This document shows, one piece after another, positions 1 to 10,598 of a stretch of 64,000 bases of DNA (its first letter is position 1; every line of letters begins with the position of its first letter). The translations under genes were made by a program, and so were the position numbers. Under the pieces are notes generated by a model. The model did no database searches and had not been told where the DNA came from. It saw only the letters and a program-made list of their open reading frames with translations. Origin of the DNA: Stentor coeruleus. Taxonomy: Eukaryota; Ciliophora; Heterotrichea; Heterotrichida; Stentoridae. The stretch lies in the NCBI GenBank assembly GCA_001970955.1, contig MPUH01000312.1:1-64000 (forward strand), given 5' to 3'.

Positions 1-1060
1 CACTTTATCGTATCTTCTGCTTCAAATTTCATTTTATTAATCTTACTTAGCTCTAGATACAGTGAAATATATAAGATATTAAAGTAGAGGGTATATGTTG
101 AAAATAGTTAAGATCAAACAAAAAGATATATATTACAGCAGTTTAATAATATTAAACGTTGTTATAAAGTACAGATATTCATATTTATATAATACAATTA
201 AAGTTAAATTAAATTTTTAGGCAAAGTTATAGTATTTGCTAACCAGTTTTTATTTCAATAAGAGTTAATAGGATAACTTTTTTGAAAGAATTTAATAGTA
301 AATGAATGTCTTTAATTAAAATGGGCTTGTTTTTGGTTTTGAGCATTGCTAGTAAAGTTTAACAGTTTTTTTTTAAAGTATATTGCTTATCAAAATTTTC
401 TTGAAGTTGCGATAGAGTATGCCAAATGTATTAGATCTTATGGGGAAATAATTTTTAGATACAATCTTTCCAAAAAATACTCAAAGAATTAGATTTTGTT
501 TGGCACGAGACTGCACTTTACAACTGTAAAGTTCCTTATAAAAATGTGATACTTATGCTTAACCTTTGGTTCAGAACTTTGAAATTATGCCAACAGTCAA
601 TCTAATTGGCCATGCTATTATACAGTTAATATATACCTCGAGAGAGCAAAAGAAATTGCATTTTAAAAATTAACTATGATAATGAGCCTACAGATTTTGA
701 ATTAATCTGAGTTATAAATGATTAAGCAAAATTTTGGAAATGCAAATACAGTAGAGATCATAGAATTAGGATAAAGGTGATTGGGAAGAAATAAAGATCA
801 TTATTAGTATAGGCTGGAAATAACATTAAAGAATAAATAAATTATGTATTCAGACTATGATATTAGTGACTTATATATATTTAAATTCTTATAGAACTAT
901 TCTAATTGTTCATTAATATTTGCATAAATTTAAAAATAACTTCATTAAATCTCACTTCTTCTTCCTTCTATTATTTAAGAATGGTTTAACTATTTAGCAT
1001 GTTAAAAATGCATTATAACTCTAAAAATCACTATGAAATGTTAATAAATTCTATAAAATT
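1..1060. other. Intergenic, with a degraded coding-like tract
   Basis: No intact gene is visible. On the + strand, one frame from about 469 to 860 reads like protein (for example FVWHETALYNCKVP near 495) but carries several TAA, TAG and TGA stops, so it is at best a decayed gene. I cannot name its family. The remainder is AT-rich spacer. Confidence 0.4.
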
Positions 1061-1807
1061 ATGGGATTTTCATCAAGTAAAATACCCTCAGCAGCCCCAG
1101 GCCAAGCTCTAAAATTAACAGGAATTAAAAAATTAGATAAACTTTACAAGGAATTAGAAGAGGAAGTAAAAAAAATTGAATTCAGCAGAACAGAAGTAGA
1201 CTTAAGATTCACTGACTTCATTCGCAGCCTTGAATGTGAAAAACTATGGGAAAGATGCCCAGAATTTTACGAGATTATGAGAGTATTTATTGTTATTATT
1301 GCCACTAATGCAAAGGGAGAAGCGAATTGTATAGTTTTTGAAAAAGATGAGCCTCCTTACCTTAAATGCCAATATAAAGGCTACTCTTTCAAAATAAAAA
1401 AGCTTATTAAAAATTATGAAGATTATATAATGACTGTTCAAAATATCAATAAAATGATAGAAGAACTTAAAGATCATTTTGGAGAAGAGCTTCTGAATAG
1501 AATAGAAGAGCAGTATAAAAATGTTACAAACTATGCTATAAAGAGCGATTATGAGATGGATGATATGCTTGCTTGTATTGATATTGTTGATAAAAATAAT
1601 AAAAGAATAATCAAATGCACTGAAAATGTTTCTAAGTTGCTGGATTTGCCTGAAGATCTAAAGACTATTATATGGAAAGTTTTTGATCAAAGCTGCAAGT
1701 CACCTTTTCTTGATAAAATTATTCAGCAAGCAGCCCAAGCAAGAATTGAAGGTCTTACTACCCCAGAAGCAATTGTCAGACTTTTTTGGCCATTACCAAG
1801 TACATAA
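1061..1807 (+). CDS. Unknown protein, possibly N-myristoylated
   Basis: A 248-residue protein that I do not recognise. It begins MGFSSSK, with Gly2 and Ser6, which fits the N-myristoylation pattern, so membrane attachment is plausible (inference). Residues about 22-45 form a Lys/Glu-rich helix, and a second charged helical stretch lies around 115-150. There is no signal peptide and no transmembrane segment. The middle (about 70-110) has alternating hydrophobic residues like a small beta sheet. The C-terminus ends in a hydrophobic, proline-containing tail. The start is the first ATG after an AT-rich upstream region, and codon use and composition match neighbouring genes. It stands alone, about 0.9 kb before the next gene. 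Confidence 0.75.
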   Translation: MGFSSSKIPSAAPGQALKLTGIKKLDKLYKELEEEVKKIEFSRTEVDLRFTDFIRSLECEKLWERCPEFYEIMRVFIVIIATNAKGEANCIVFEKDEPPYLKCQYKGYSFKIKKLIKNYEDYIMTVQNINKMIEELKDHFGEELLNRIEEQYKNVTNYAIKSDYEMDDMLACIDIVDKNNKRIIKCTENVSKLLDLPEDLKTIIWKVFDQSCKSPFLDKIIQQAAQARIEGLTTPEAIVRLFWPLPST

Positions 1808-2700
1808 CAACATAACTTTAAAATTATTATTTAATCAGAGTAATTAGTTTAACTAAAATTATGAAAGGACTATTGAAGAATCCTATTTATTTTAATTTTA
1901 GCCAGCTTCAATAAACAAAAGCTAAGTCCATGATGATTATTCTCTTCTTTATAGACTATTCTTACATTTCCAGCTTAGATAATTAGCTTTAAACAGAGTA
2001 ACAATGAAAGAGGTCGAATAAAGAGTTTTCTAATAAAATCTTCATATCAAGCAAAGCGAATTGCATTTATATTATTTAATTCAAGTTAATATTATGCTAT
2101 GCATCCGAAATAAAGTCATTTTATAAAAATAATTCTCAAAAAGGCTAAAATTGATTAGGGTTGTCTGGGCACATGACTAGTCTAAGCAAAGATTTTAATC
2201 GCCCACAAAATTATCATGAATCGCCCCTATATTATTTTCAATCAATAATAATAAAATACGTATAATATGATTTTCATGTATTATATCGCAGGAATTGCTA
2301 TCAGCTAAAGAAATATTTGCTAGAATAAGAGTTGCTTGTGGTAGTAACAAATCATTTTTAACTTTAACATATGTAATTAGTACTTTTACATATGAAGATC
2401 TGATGAAAATGCATTTTTTTCTCTCTTTTTAAACATCTCCTGACAAAAAAAAAATTTTTTGTAAGTCAAATATTAATTTAGATCTGCAATCATTTGAAAG
2501 AGAACTGATAACTTTTTCTTGATACGAGGTATAAGATCTGTATTTATATTTATAAATTGGATAAAGTTAGGGAATAATTCGTTGATTGAGAATTTACAGT
2601 TTATTAAGAACTTTTGGATTTTTTCCCTAAGTTCACTGAATATTGTTTTTGTGCATTCTTGATTTTAGTGAATTCAATAATTTATTCATAAAAGGACTAA
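1808..2700. other. Intergenic spacer
   Basis: About 0.9 kb without an intact gene. A short open stretch on the + strand (about 2290-2431, ending in TAA) has protein-like composition but no start context and no recognisable family. The last 60 bases before the GTPase are AT-rich, as expected for a ciliate promoter and 5' UTR. Confidence 0.4.
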
Positions 2701-3222
2701 ATGGGAATTTGTAGCTCTTACAATACATTACCACAATTACTTGTCTTAGGTTTAGATGGTGCAGGGAAAACAACCTTTCTCTATGCAGATAAGTGGGATA
2801 GTTTCGAACCAACATACGGTTTCAACTACGAAGAGATCAGATTAAGAGGCATAGTTAAAGTAGCAGTTTGGGATGTAGGAGGTAAATCTACTTTAAAATG
2901 CTTATGGCCTACTCTATATAAAAACATACACTTTGCAGCAGTTGTTTTTGTAATAGATGCTGATAAGCCTGATAGATTTTTAGAAGTGAGAAAAGAATTA
3001 CATATATTAACAAATGAAGAAGAACTTAGAGAAGCAGCTTTCCTTATAATTTTCAACTCAAGAAATCCTGACTTGCACAACCTTCAAGAACTAAATTCAA
3101 GAGTTGGTCTAGATCTCCTTCATTCCTTAATGAAAATAAAAGCTTTTCTTATAGATTTAATGCAAGAAAATGAAGTTTTTAATGAAGCTATATTGTGGTT
3201 ATCAGAACAAATCGCTAAATAA
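2701..3222 (+). CDS. ARF/ARL-like small GTPase with degenerate G4 box
   Basis: A 173-residue ARF-family GTPase. Visible are the P-loop GLDGAGKT (residues 17-24), a switch-I PTYGFN with the ARF-type threonine, and the WDVGG switch-II motif. ARF/ARL proteins control vesicle traffic and ciliary cargo loading by GTP-dependent membrane binding. The N-terminus MGICSS offers Gly2 for myristoylation and a cysteine for palmitoylation. The G4 guanine-specificity motif (normally NKxD) is not conserved: the corresponding segment reads FNSRNPD, so nucleotide specificity or affinity may be altered. The length is normal for the family. The gene is convergent with the MsrA gene, with only 42 nt between the stops. 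The subfamily cannot be assigned safely by eye. Confidence 0.88.
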   Translation: MGICSSYNTLPQLLVLGLDGAGKTTFLYADKWDSFEPTYGFNYEEIRLRGIVKVAVWDVGGKSTLKCLWPTLYKNIHFAAVVFVIDADKPDRFLEVRKELHILTNEEELREAAFLIIFNSRNPDLHNLQELNSRVGLDLLHSLMKIKAFLIDLMQENEVFNEAILWLSEQIAK

Positions 3223-3264
3223 ACTTGCCATATTCCATAAAAAAAATTAATCTATTTCACTAAC

Positions 3265-4050
3265 TTATTCAAATGATTTTGGAAGATAAGCACCTGTACC
3301 AGCAATACCGCAATACCCTCCAGGCCGCTTAGCTAGATACTGTTGATGATAGTCTTCAGCATAATAAAACTCAAACGCAGGTGTGATCTGTGTAGTAATT
3401 GTCCCCATTCCCAATTTATAAAGTTCTTTTTGAAACAAATTCCTGCTCATAATTGCCTCTTCTCTTTGTTCTGGGGTCATTGCTAATATCATCGACCTAT
3501 ATTGCGTACCAAAGTCTTCTCCCTGTCTCATGCCTTGTGTCGGGTCATGGTTTTCCCAGAATAATTTGAGGATTTTTCTAAAAGAAGTCACTCTAGGATC
3601 AAAAACAATTTTCACAGCTTCAGCATGGCCTGTTTGTCCAGTATATGCTTCTTCATAGTTTGGATTAGGAGTAAATCCAGCCACATATCCAACTGCTGTA
3701 GAAATCACCCCTTTTTCTTTCCAAAATAGCTTCTCCACTCCCCAGAAACAGCCCATTGCTACTATTGATACTTCTAAATGCTTAGGAAAAGGTTCGACTA
3801 TTGGTGTTTGAAGTAAATAATGAGTTGTATTGAATTGCATCTTTTCTTGACGTCCGAGCATTGCTTCTTCAAGGTTTGGTAAAGTGCTTATGGTTGTTCG
3901 AAGAAGGTCACAGTCTTGTTTACATGATGGGCAGGTTCGATCACTATTTTTTTCGAATTTTTCTGAAAGGTAGGAGTTTAAGATAAGAGCCCTTTCGTTG
4001 TAAACACAGAATGTTCCTGAGACTATAGAGATAAATATGATTAAATACAT
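3265..4050 (-). CDS. msrA: Peptide methionine sulfoxide reductase MsrA, secretory form
   Basis: A 261-residue protein whose residues about 92-250 are a full MsrA domain. It has the catalytic GCFWG motif (Cys101), the GYxxG segment, and YHQQYL near the C-terminus. MsrA reduces methionine-S-sulfoxide in proteins using thiol donors. The first ~15 residues are a hydrophobic signal-peptide-like segment, followed by a linker with a CPSCKQDC cluster (from Cys40). The enzyme therefore probably acts in the ER, secretory pathway or outside the cell, and the linker cysteines could serve as resolving thiols (inference). The gene lies 24 nt downstream of the cullin gene on the same strand. The family assignment is secure; the localisation is a prediction. 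Confidence 0.93.
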   Translation of the reverse strand: MYLIIFISIVSGTFCVYNERALILNSYLSEKFEKNSDRTCPSCKQDCDLLRTTISTLPNLEEAMLGRQEKMQFNTTHYLLQTPIVEPFPKHLEVSIVAMGCFWGVEKLFWKEKGVISTAVGYVAGFTPNPNYEEAYTGQTGHAEAVKIVFDPRVTSFRKILKLFWENHDPTQGMRQGEDFGTQYRSMILAMTPEQREEAIMSRNLFQKELYKLGMGTITTQITPAFEFYYAEDYHQQYLAKRPGGYCGIAGTGAYLPKSFE

Positions 4051-4074
4051 TATATAAATGGAAATGACATTTTA

Positions 4075-6258
4075 CTAAACTATATAAAGATAGACATTTG
4101 AGTCTTTTGGATCACGCTGGAGGAATTCTCGTTCTATTAAATTCTCGATACGGCCTTTGATCTGCTTATTGCTTGCCACAAATTTCCAAGAAATCATTTT
4201 ACTCACTTCACTAATTAGTTGCTGATGACCTATAACCCTTCTAGATTTCATGATTTTAACAATAATAGCTTCAATCATATGCTTCCTGTCGTCCTCGACA
4301 ATCTCTGGAATTTCATTTTCACATACATCATCAGTATTTTCTTTCTTTTGTAATATCGGGACCTTAATTTTATACATCTTATACTTAAAATCTGCATTAA
4401 GCATTAGCACAGTGTCATTCTCTAATTTTTTCTCATTATTTTTCTTAACTAGAATCCCACATTTAACTAACCCAAGTACATGAAACTCAAATTCTTTATC
4501 ATCTATATTAAGACTTTCATATATTTCCTCATATCTATAAGCAGTTTTATCATTGTACATTAATAAAACAATCATTTGATAAGTTGATACAACCAAGTCA
4601 TGTTTCTCTCTATTGTCTCCTAAATAAGATTTAATTTCAGCATTTCCAAGATTTGTAGTCCAAATCAGTGTCCTTCCAGAATATTTATTTAAATAAAGTC
4701 TTCTAAATCTTTCAATTTTAGTACTGAACTCAACAGGCAGGATTATTGGTTGAACTTGAGCTTGTGGCCAGAATGCAGCCGTCAAGACTTTAAAATCAAT
4801 TATATCATTTGGGTTAATGAAATCTTTTAAAGAATCTTTAGAAAGCCTCATATCTATAAGCATACCTTCAATTTTTGATGTATAATGCGAACCACATTCA
4901 ATTTTAAGTTTGCGGATCATAAGTCTTTCTGCATCGTCTGATAGTGATGATGATCCAAGCAAGCGTTTTGATAGGTTTTGTTTATAATAAGCTTCAAAAA
5001 TATCCTTATCACTTATATATCTGAATATTAATATAGCATGATCAAAAATTGTCTCGATTTGGTTTTCGTTCATACTTTTTATACCTTTAGTTAGAAGGTT
5101 GTCTATATATAAAGTTAAAGCCAAAGCAGTTTTGGCATTTTTGTTTATGCATTTTTCAAAGCTCAAGTTCATACAAGTCTGCATTATTGGGTCTTTTTCA
5201 AAACTCTTTGTAACGATCAAGTCATATTTTTCTCTGATTTTCAACAGATCGTCCATTAGTTGCTTGTAATTTTTCTTATAATCAACTAAAGATATAATTT
5301 TTGACCCTTCAGCCTCAATTGATGAACTTAGATGAAAAGATATTTCTTTACGGCACTCAGGAACTCTAGAAAAAAGCCAATACATCCTTTTAAGATCATC
5401 TAATTGAAGATTATCAATCATTCTAGAGCATCCTGAACCTTCCATGCTAACTAAAGTTCTTGCATGTGCTTTGATAAAGCATTCATCTACAATTTTTAGT
5501 ATCAAATTTTCTGTCCTTGGGTCCATCAATTGTTCAACTCTTTCTTGTTCTTCCTTAAGTCTTCTTTCAACTTTTTTCAAATATTCAGGACAACTGTCTG
5601 AAGCTATCCATTCCTGAGCTTCTTGGGTGAAAAAATTCCTAGATTCTTCAATGAAAGGATTTTCAAAAATAGAAATGTAAATATTTTTTTCTCTTGGATT
5701 TAACTCTGCAAGCATGTTTATAATATTTTTTATCAAACATTTTTCTGTGCTAATCATTTGCATGTTTCTGTCATTTTTTATGTTCTCAAGTATCCAGATA
5801 CGAATTTTTATAGAAATATCTGCATCAAGTATGATATCGCTTTTGAAAATAGAAAGCCCAAGTTCGTAAGCTGGAAGCAGGTTTTTACTTGAGACATAAT
5901 TTCTATCCATATACATAAGAATATCTTTAATCATGTTGATGAACATTTTGAAATTAGTCCAAGACTGGAGAAGTACTTCGAAAAGGTTCCCAGAAACCTC
6001 AGAACGCAGTTTTTTTAGAATGATTGAGCACTGGCGGTGAAAAGAGTCTGTTAGACCGTTATAGAGAAGATCGCCGTACTTGTGAATGATTAAGTCGTAT
6101 GCTTTTCGATAGAGTTCTTCGAAACTTAGTTTAGATGCTTGAAAATCGAAAATAAGCCCTATGGAATGATCAAGCGATTTCCAAGTTTCCTCAGCTTGCT
6201 CTCTAGGAACTGGCATAGCAATTTTGACAAATGGAATTCCGCTTACTCTCTTAGACAT
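4075..6258 (-). CDS. Cullin, CUL3-like scaffold of a RING ubiquitin ligase
   Basis: A 727-residue cullin, normal in length. The N-terminal repeats contain a LSFEELYRKAYDL stretch followed by LLYNGL, close to the CUL3 pattern. The cullin-homology domain has the AYYKQNLSKRLL motif near residue 425 and SKIEGM soon after. The C-terminal winged-helix domain carries IVKIMKSRR, where Lys671 matches the NEDD8 acceptor lysine, and ends with the classic Y-L-Y-I-V type tail. Cullins bridge substrate adaptors (BTB proteins for CUL3) and the RING protein RBX1. The single uninterrupted frame starts at MSKRVSG. The CUL3 assignment rests on the N-terminal match and could be wrong in favour of CUL4 or a ciliate-specific cullin. 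Confidence 0.93.
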   Translation of the reverse strand: MSKRVSGIPFVKIAMPVPREQAEETWKSLDHSIGLIFDFQASKLSFEELYRKAYDLIIHKYGDLLYNGLTDSFHRQCSIILKKLRSEVSGNLFEVLLQSWTNFKMFINMIKDILMYMDRNYVSSKNLLPAYELGLSIFKSDIILDADISIKIRIWILENIKNDRNMQMISTEKCLIKNIINMLAELNPREKNIYISIFENPFIEESRNFFTQEAQEWIASDSCPEYLKKVERRLKEEQERVEQLMDPRTENLILKIVDECFIKAHARTLVSMEGSGCSRMIDNLQLDDLKRMYWLFSRVPECRKEISFHLSSSIEAEGSKIISLVDYKKNYKQLMDDLLKIREKYDLIVTKSFEKDPIMQTCMNLSFEKCINKNAKTALALTLYIDNLLTKGIKSMNENQIETIFDHAILIFRYISDKDIFEAYYKQNLSKRLLGSSSLSDDAERLMIRKLKIECGSHYTSKIEGMLIDMRLSKDSLKDFINPNDIIDFKVLTAAFWPQAQVQPIILPVEFSTKIERFRRLYLNKYSGRTLIWTTNLGNAEIKSYLGDNREKHDLVVSTYQMIVLLMYNDKTAYRYEEIYESLNIDDKEFEFHVLGLVKCGILVKKNNEKKLENDTVLMLNADFKYKMYKIKVPILQKKENTDDVCENEIPEIVEDDRKHMIEAIIVKIMKSRRVIGHQQLISEVSKMISWKFVASNKQIKGRIENLIEREFLQRDPKDSNVYLYIV

Positions 6259-6532
6259 TGTTACTTGTATTTATAAACATCTTATCTATAATCATAAACT
6301 TTGTATTAAAAATGTAAAGATTTAAAGAAGAAAAGATGATGATGATTGTAAGACTTTAGAATATAATGAAAGATGATGAACACTTTATTTATAATAAATA
6401 GATAAACTCTTTTTTGAATGAATAGAGATTTATGGATGGCATTATTAAAGCTATTGGATTTATATTTTTTTTTGGTTTTGATGATTAACTTTATTGCTTA
6501 TTATACACATATTCAAATTAAAATAAGCTAAG

Positions 6533-8632
6533 TTAAAAAGAGTTAGTTCTTCCATGCTGATTTTTAGGTGCCAAGCGCTTTTTAGACCTAGTTTCAACCA
6601 TATAACGAATTTTATCACTGGTTATTTCTGTAAAGTAATCACTTGCCGCCCTTCCGTTATAGTCAATTGTATCAGCTTTAGCTCCGTTTTCAAATAAGAA
6701 CTTAACCATTAAAATATGATCATTTGCAACTGCAACCATAAGAGGAGTCTTTTTCTCATGAACAGTTGGCTCATTGACATCCCATTTTTTTCTCAACAAT
6801 CTTCTAGCGAGGTCTAAGTTTCCAGTGGCTGCAGCAAGCCAAATAGCTATTTATATCTTACTATCAAAAGCTTTACGTGTAGGTAAGTGTGATGTCAAAG
6901 CTAAAGGTACTTTTCCTTGACTATTATACGCATTTCTCAAAACATTCGTATCAGCATCCCATTTAACCAGTAATTTGACAACTTTAGCCTTACTATGAAA
7001 ACTAGCATAATGTAAAGCATTCCACTTTCTTTGATCTACCGCAGCAATATCACATCTAGCAGTAAGTAATTCTCTAACAGCTTCCAAAGATCCATTCTTA
7101 GCTGCAATCATAAGTGGAGTACATCCATGATGATCTTTAGCATCAATTTTAGCCGAATTTTTTAAAAGAGCCTGTATAGCTTGAACTTTATTAAATCTAC
7201 AAGCAAGGTGTAAAGGTGTTAGTTTATGCGCTGAAAGGCTCATAACATTAGCTCCTTCTTTAACTAGCATATTAACATCTTCAGCTTTTCCTGTCATTGC
7301 AGCATAATGTAAAGGGGTATACATATTCCATTCAGCAACATTAACATCTCCTTCACAATCAAGAACTGTTTTTAATAAATGCCCACCTAATACTGCTAAA
7401 TGTAAACTGCTCAGCTGGAATTCAGTTTTGCTTAAATTCACGTTATACCCTGAATTCACTAAATGATTAACTCCATTTTCATCACCTCTTTGTACTGCTT
7501 CATCAATATTTACTAAATATCTCATGACAAGTTTTGTTGAACATAAATCCAAAGGTTTCTTCCCAGTATTATCTCTAATACTTTTATCTGCCCCATTTGC
7601 AACTAGTATCTTTACTATTTTGCAGTCACCAGCAAGACAAGCTAAATGTAAAGGTGTATGTCCATTTATATCTTTAGCATTAACTGCTTGTTGTCTGACA
7701 GTTCTAACTTTATTTATAAGATCTTGAGCTATCTGTGGGTAAATTCCAGTTTCATAGATTTCGCAAGCTTCTTCTAAAACATGAGAGTATTTATTAGGAT
7801 CAACAACTACACCAGGTGTGAGTAAAGCTGAGATCTCTTTAAAGAACTCTAAAAAACTTCCTAGGCCGACGGTATCATCAAAAGCTGTCTCTACAACCTT
7901 AAAGCACCAAGTATATTTGCTCATAGCCGCATAATGTAGTGGATTTCTTCTATAATTATCTGTTATACATAGCATATTTTTATATCGATCAGCAGTTNTA
8001 TCATCAAAAGCTGTCTCTACAACCTTAAAGCACCAAGTATATTTGCTCATAGCCGCATAATGCAGTGGATTTCTTCTATAATTATCTGTTATACATAGCA
8101 TATTTTTATATCGATCAGCAGTCTTCTTAACATAATCATCAATTCTTACCTTAAGTTCCTTTTTGGACTCTATTGGTTTTTGAGGTAGTCTTGATAAGTT
8201 TAGAGTTTTAGATAAATACATGGCAATTGTATTCCTTAAACTTATGTTTTGCATACTTATGCCGAATTTCAAAAGGATAATCCACTCATAAAGGGTCTTC
8301 CTACTTGTGAATAAGTCATAATTTAAGAGTACTAGCAAGGTTTTGTAGCAACCCTTAGCAAAAAGAACATGAAAAGCACTTTGGCCGAATTTATCTTGCA
8401 TGCTTGCGTCTAAACCTGACATAAGAAGGTATAGAGACATAGCTTCAAGATCAAGATAACTGGCAATATGTAGAGGACTTCGCCGGTTTGAGTCTAAAGC
8501 TTTTAAGTCATAACCTCTTTGAAGCTTTTCTGTGTGCAAACAACTTAAAAGCCCTTCAGAGACATAGTAAAAAACTGGATTACTTTTTTTGGGTTTCTCC
8601 ATGACTATGAAAATTTCGCTTTGGTTTGACAT
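6533..8632 (-). CDS. Long ankyrin-repeat protein (two exons)
   Basis: Exon 1 spans 8632-6862 and exon 2 spans 6846-6533, joined across a 15-nt intron (phase 1). Splicing gives an unbroken ankyrin sequence ending in a short basic tail. At least ten ankyrin repeats are visible (recurrent TPLHYAA, TPLHLAC, G-x-T-P-L, ADxxxxD), with a long non-repeat insertion in the first half. Such proteins are interaction scaffolds; no enzymatic or membrane domain is present, so the role is unknown. As assembled, the product is 694 residues, but exon 1 contains a single N (7998) flanked by two 124-bp copies that repeat 42 codons. The true protein is probably about 652 residues. The start is the first ATG, MSNQSEIF. 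Confidence 0.9.
6847..6861 (-). other. 15-nt intron
   Basis: The sequence on the minus strand is GTAAGATATAAATAG. It holds an in-frame stop, and its removal joins two ankyrin segments in frame (KAFD-T-IWLAAATG). A lies at position 10. Confidence 0.95.
7873..8122. repeat. 124-bp direct duplication around a single N (probable assembly join)
   Basis: Copies at 7873-7996 and 7999-8122 differ at one base and are separated by one extra base plus N (7998). They duplicate the same ankyrin repeat. The pattern recurs at nine other single Ns in the window, so an unmerged contig overlap is likelier than a real repeat. Confidence 0.9.
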
Positions 8633-9513
8633 TTTGATTTTTATTAGCCTATATAAATTATTTGATATACTTTTTAAGGAAGAGATAAGAAATGGATTTA
8701 GGTTAGAAGATAATGAGATGATGATGAAGAATTACCCTCATCATCGCGATATGCAAAATAGAATAAAAAATTGAAGTTTATAAAAAAGATAAATAAAAAA
8801 TCCTTTCATTTGTAATACATTTCTTAAGTGTGCATAATAAACAGATTCTGCAACAGTATGAAAATTTTAAGTACTAAAGAATTGTAAGATCTAGGTGGGG
8901 CAGGCTCAGTCCATTCACCAAGTAATACTTTTACATCTGAAAGCTTCAAATGAAGTAGAAAAAAGAGAAAACCTCAGCTTCGTTACCTTTTAGAATATAA
9001 GTAGAGTATTTGTAGTCGATTCATGTGTTTTAAATTATTTTTACCTTTTCTTCTGTTATACTTCCAACAAATTCATAAAAAAAGGAAAGCTAAGGCACTA
9101 ACATGCATAGCTTCACGGTGCAAATTGGGTAAATTATTGAGGTTTATAGGCTGTAAATTTTTTCTCTTTAGTAATGGAGGAGTAAAGTTGTTAGCAAGCT
9201 CAAGACCTTCATCTTCAAACATTTTTAATCTTCCATAAAGAATACAAACCGAATATCCCATAGTTTAAAAATCAAAGCTTAGTTTTCTAATTTCATGTCC
9301 GATTATCATAGCAAATTATCTGAAAATAAATTATATCTATTTTCCTAAGTTTAAAACTATATCTGATAAGTTTTCGCTGATAATACACAAAAAGATATCA
9401 GGAAGAATATCAATATAAACTAGCAAAATAAATCAAAGTCATTTTTTACATGTGGTAGGTCCTTTAAATTGATAATTGACATTTATGTATACTTAATTTT
9501 CTCTATTACTAAG
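8633..9513. other. Intergenic, possible small or relic ORFs
   Basis: About 0.9 kb. The best candidate is a 62-codon minus-strand frame at 9073-9261 starting MGYSVCILYG; its composition is coding-like, but no homologue is recognised and no intron extends it. On the + strand near 8890-9010 a frame such as LGGAGSVHSPSNTF looks protein-like but is broken by stops. Neither is strong enough to call a gene. Confidence 0.3.
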
Positions 9514-9969
9514 TTAAGCGTCTTCATTACCAATCTGGTTTTCAAGCTCAGCTATTCTCCTTTGGAGACCCAGCAACTGCTGTTGAAGTGAAGTTTTCTC
9601 GCCTTTGAGTTGAGTTATTTGCTGCTGCAGACGAGAATTCTCAGCTTTTTGATGAGCGAAGTGTCTTTTCATTTCATCCTCAACCCTAGTTATTTCATTC
9701 ATCAAACTCTTTCTTACATCAACTATTTTCATGTTTAAAACGCCCTCAAGGGTGTCTTTTTCAGAACGGAGAATCTGAACCTCTTTTTTATGGTAATTCA
9801 TTTCCTCTGTTATTGATCTGACAAGCTCCTCTAAGCTTAGGAGCTTTCCTTTAAGAGATGCTGAACCTGTAGCTCCAAGTCCTGCTGTAGAATTCATAAA
9901 TTGAGACTTGGGCCCAGTAGGGTCTTCATAAGTTGGTTCAAGCTTCTGGAATTCACTTGAATTTTTCAT
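9514..9969 (-). CDS. Small coiled-coil protein
   Basis: A 151-residue protein: a flexible N-terminus of about 40 residues, then an almost continuous alpha-helical coiled coil from about residue 42 to 147 (heptads such as SLEELVRSITEEM and SLQQQLLGLQRRIAELENQ). There is no membrane segment or enzymatic motif. The design resembles small structural or basal-body/fibre proteins of ciliates, but I cannot assign a family. The single frame begins at MKNSSEF and follows an AT-rich 5' region. It lies about 0.6 kb from the divergently transcribed TPR-IQ gene. Confidence 0.8.
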   Translation of the reverse strand: MKNSSEFQKLEPTYEDPTGPKSQFMNSTAGLGATGSASLKGKLLSLEELVRSITEEMNYHKKEVQILRSEKDTLEGVLNMKIVDVRKSLMNEITRVEDEMKRHFAHQKAENSRLQQQITQLKGEKTSLQQQLLGLQRRIAELENQIGNEDA

Positions 9970-10598
9970 TTCTATAACTAAGCTAGATCTAATAAGTAAT
10001 ATATTTTAAAATCATTCAACACTTCAATAAATAGATTTATTCCTAACTAGTATTGATATCTTTATAAATAGACTTTAAATAAGTTTAAATATATTTTTTA
10101 CACAAAATTTTAATGTATACTTTTGATAATAATTTTTCTAAAGTGCTTGAATATAATAAAAATATTCAAACAGATTTTTATCTTATAAGCTTTATATAAA
10201 TTATATTATGCAACAAACAAAATTCTAATCTATCAATTGACAACAACAGACTTCTTCACATAATAAATCTTATTATAAAAAATTAAATGCTTCCATGAAA
10301 TTAGTCTAAATCATACTCATAAATCTCCAATATATATTTATTATTTCAAAGCGATAAAATTTTTTAAATTGTTAATAATTTCTACTAACTATACTATCTA
10401 AATCAAATCTATTCATTTCCCCCCCAAAAATCAACATTAAATCCTCTAAATTATCCCAATTAACTATTTTACATTAGTTTCTCATAAAACTTTATCCTAT
10501 CTTCCCCAACCTCCTCTCTACTCTTCTCTTTTCAACAGATTCTTAATATATTATTTATCACAAAATCACATCTTTACCATTTCTACTCTTATGTAAAT
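9970..10598. other. AT-rich divergent intergenic region
   Basis: About 630 bases between two divergent genes, roughly 80% A+T by eye, with no open frame of note. It must hold the promoters of both the coiled-coil and TPR-IQ genes. No specific motif can be singled out. Confidence 0.5.
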
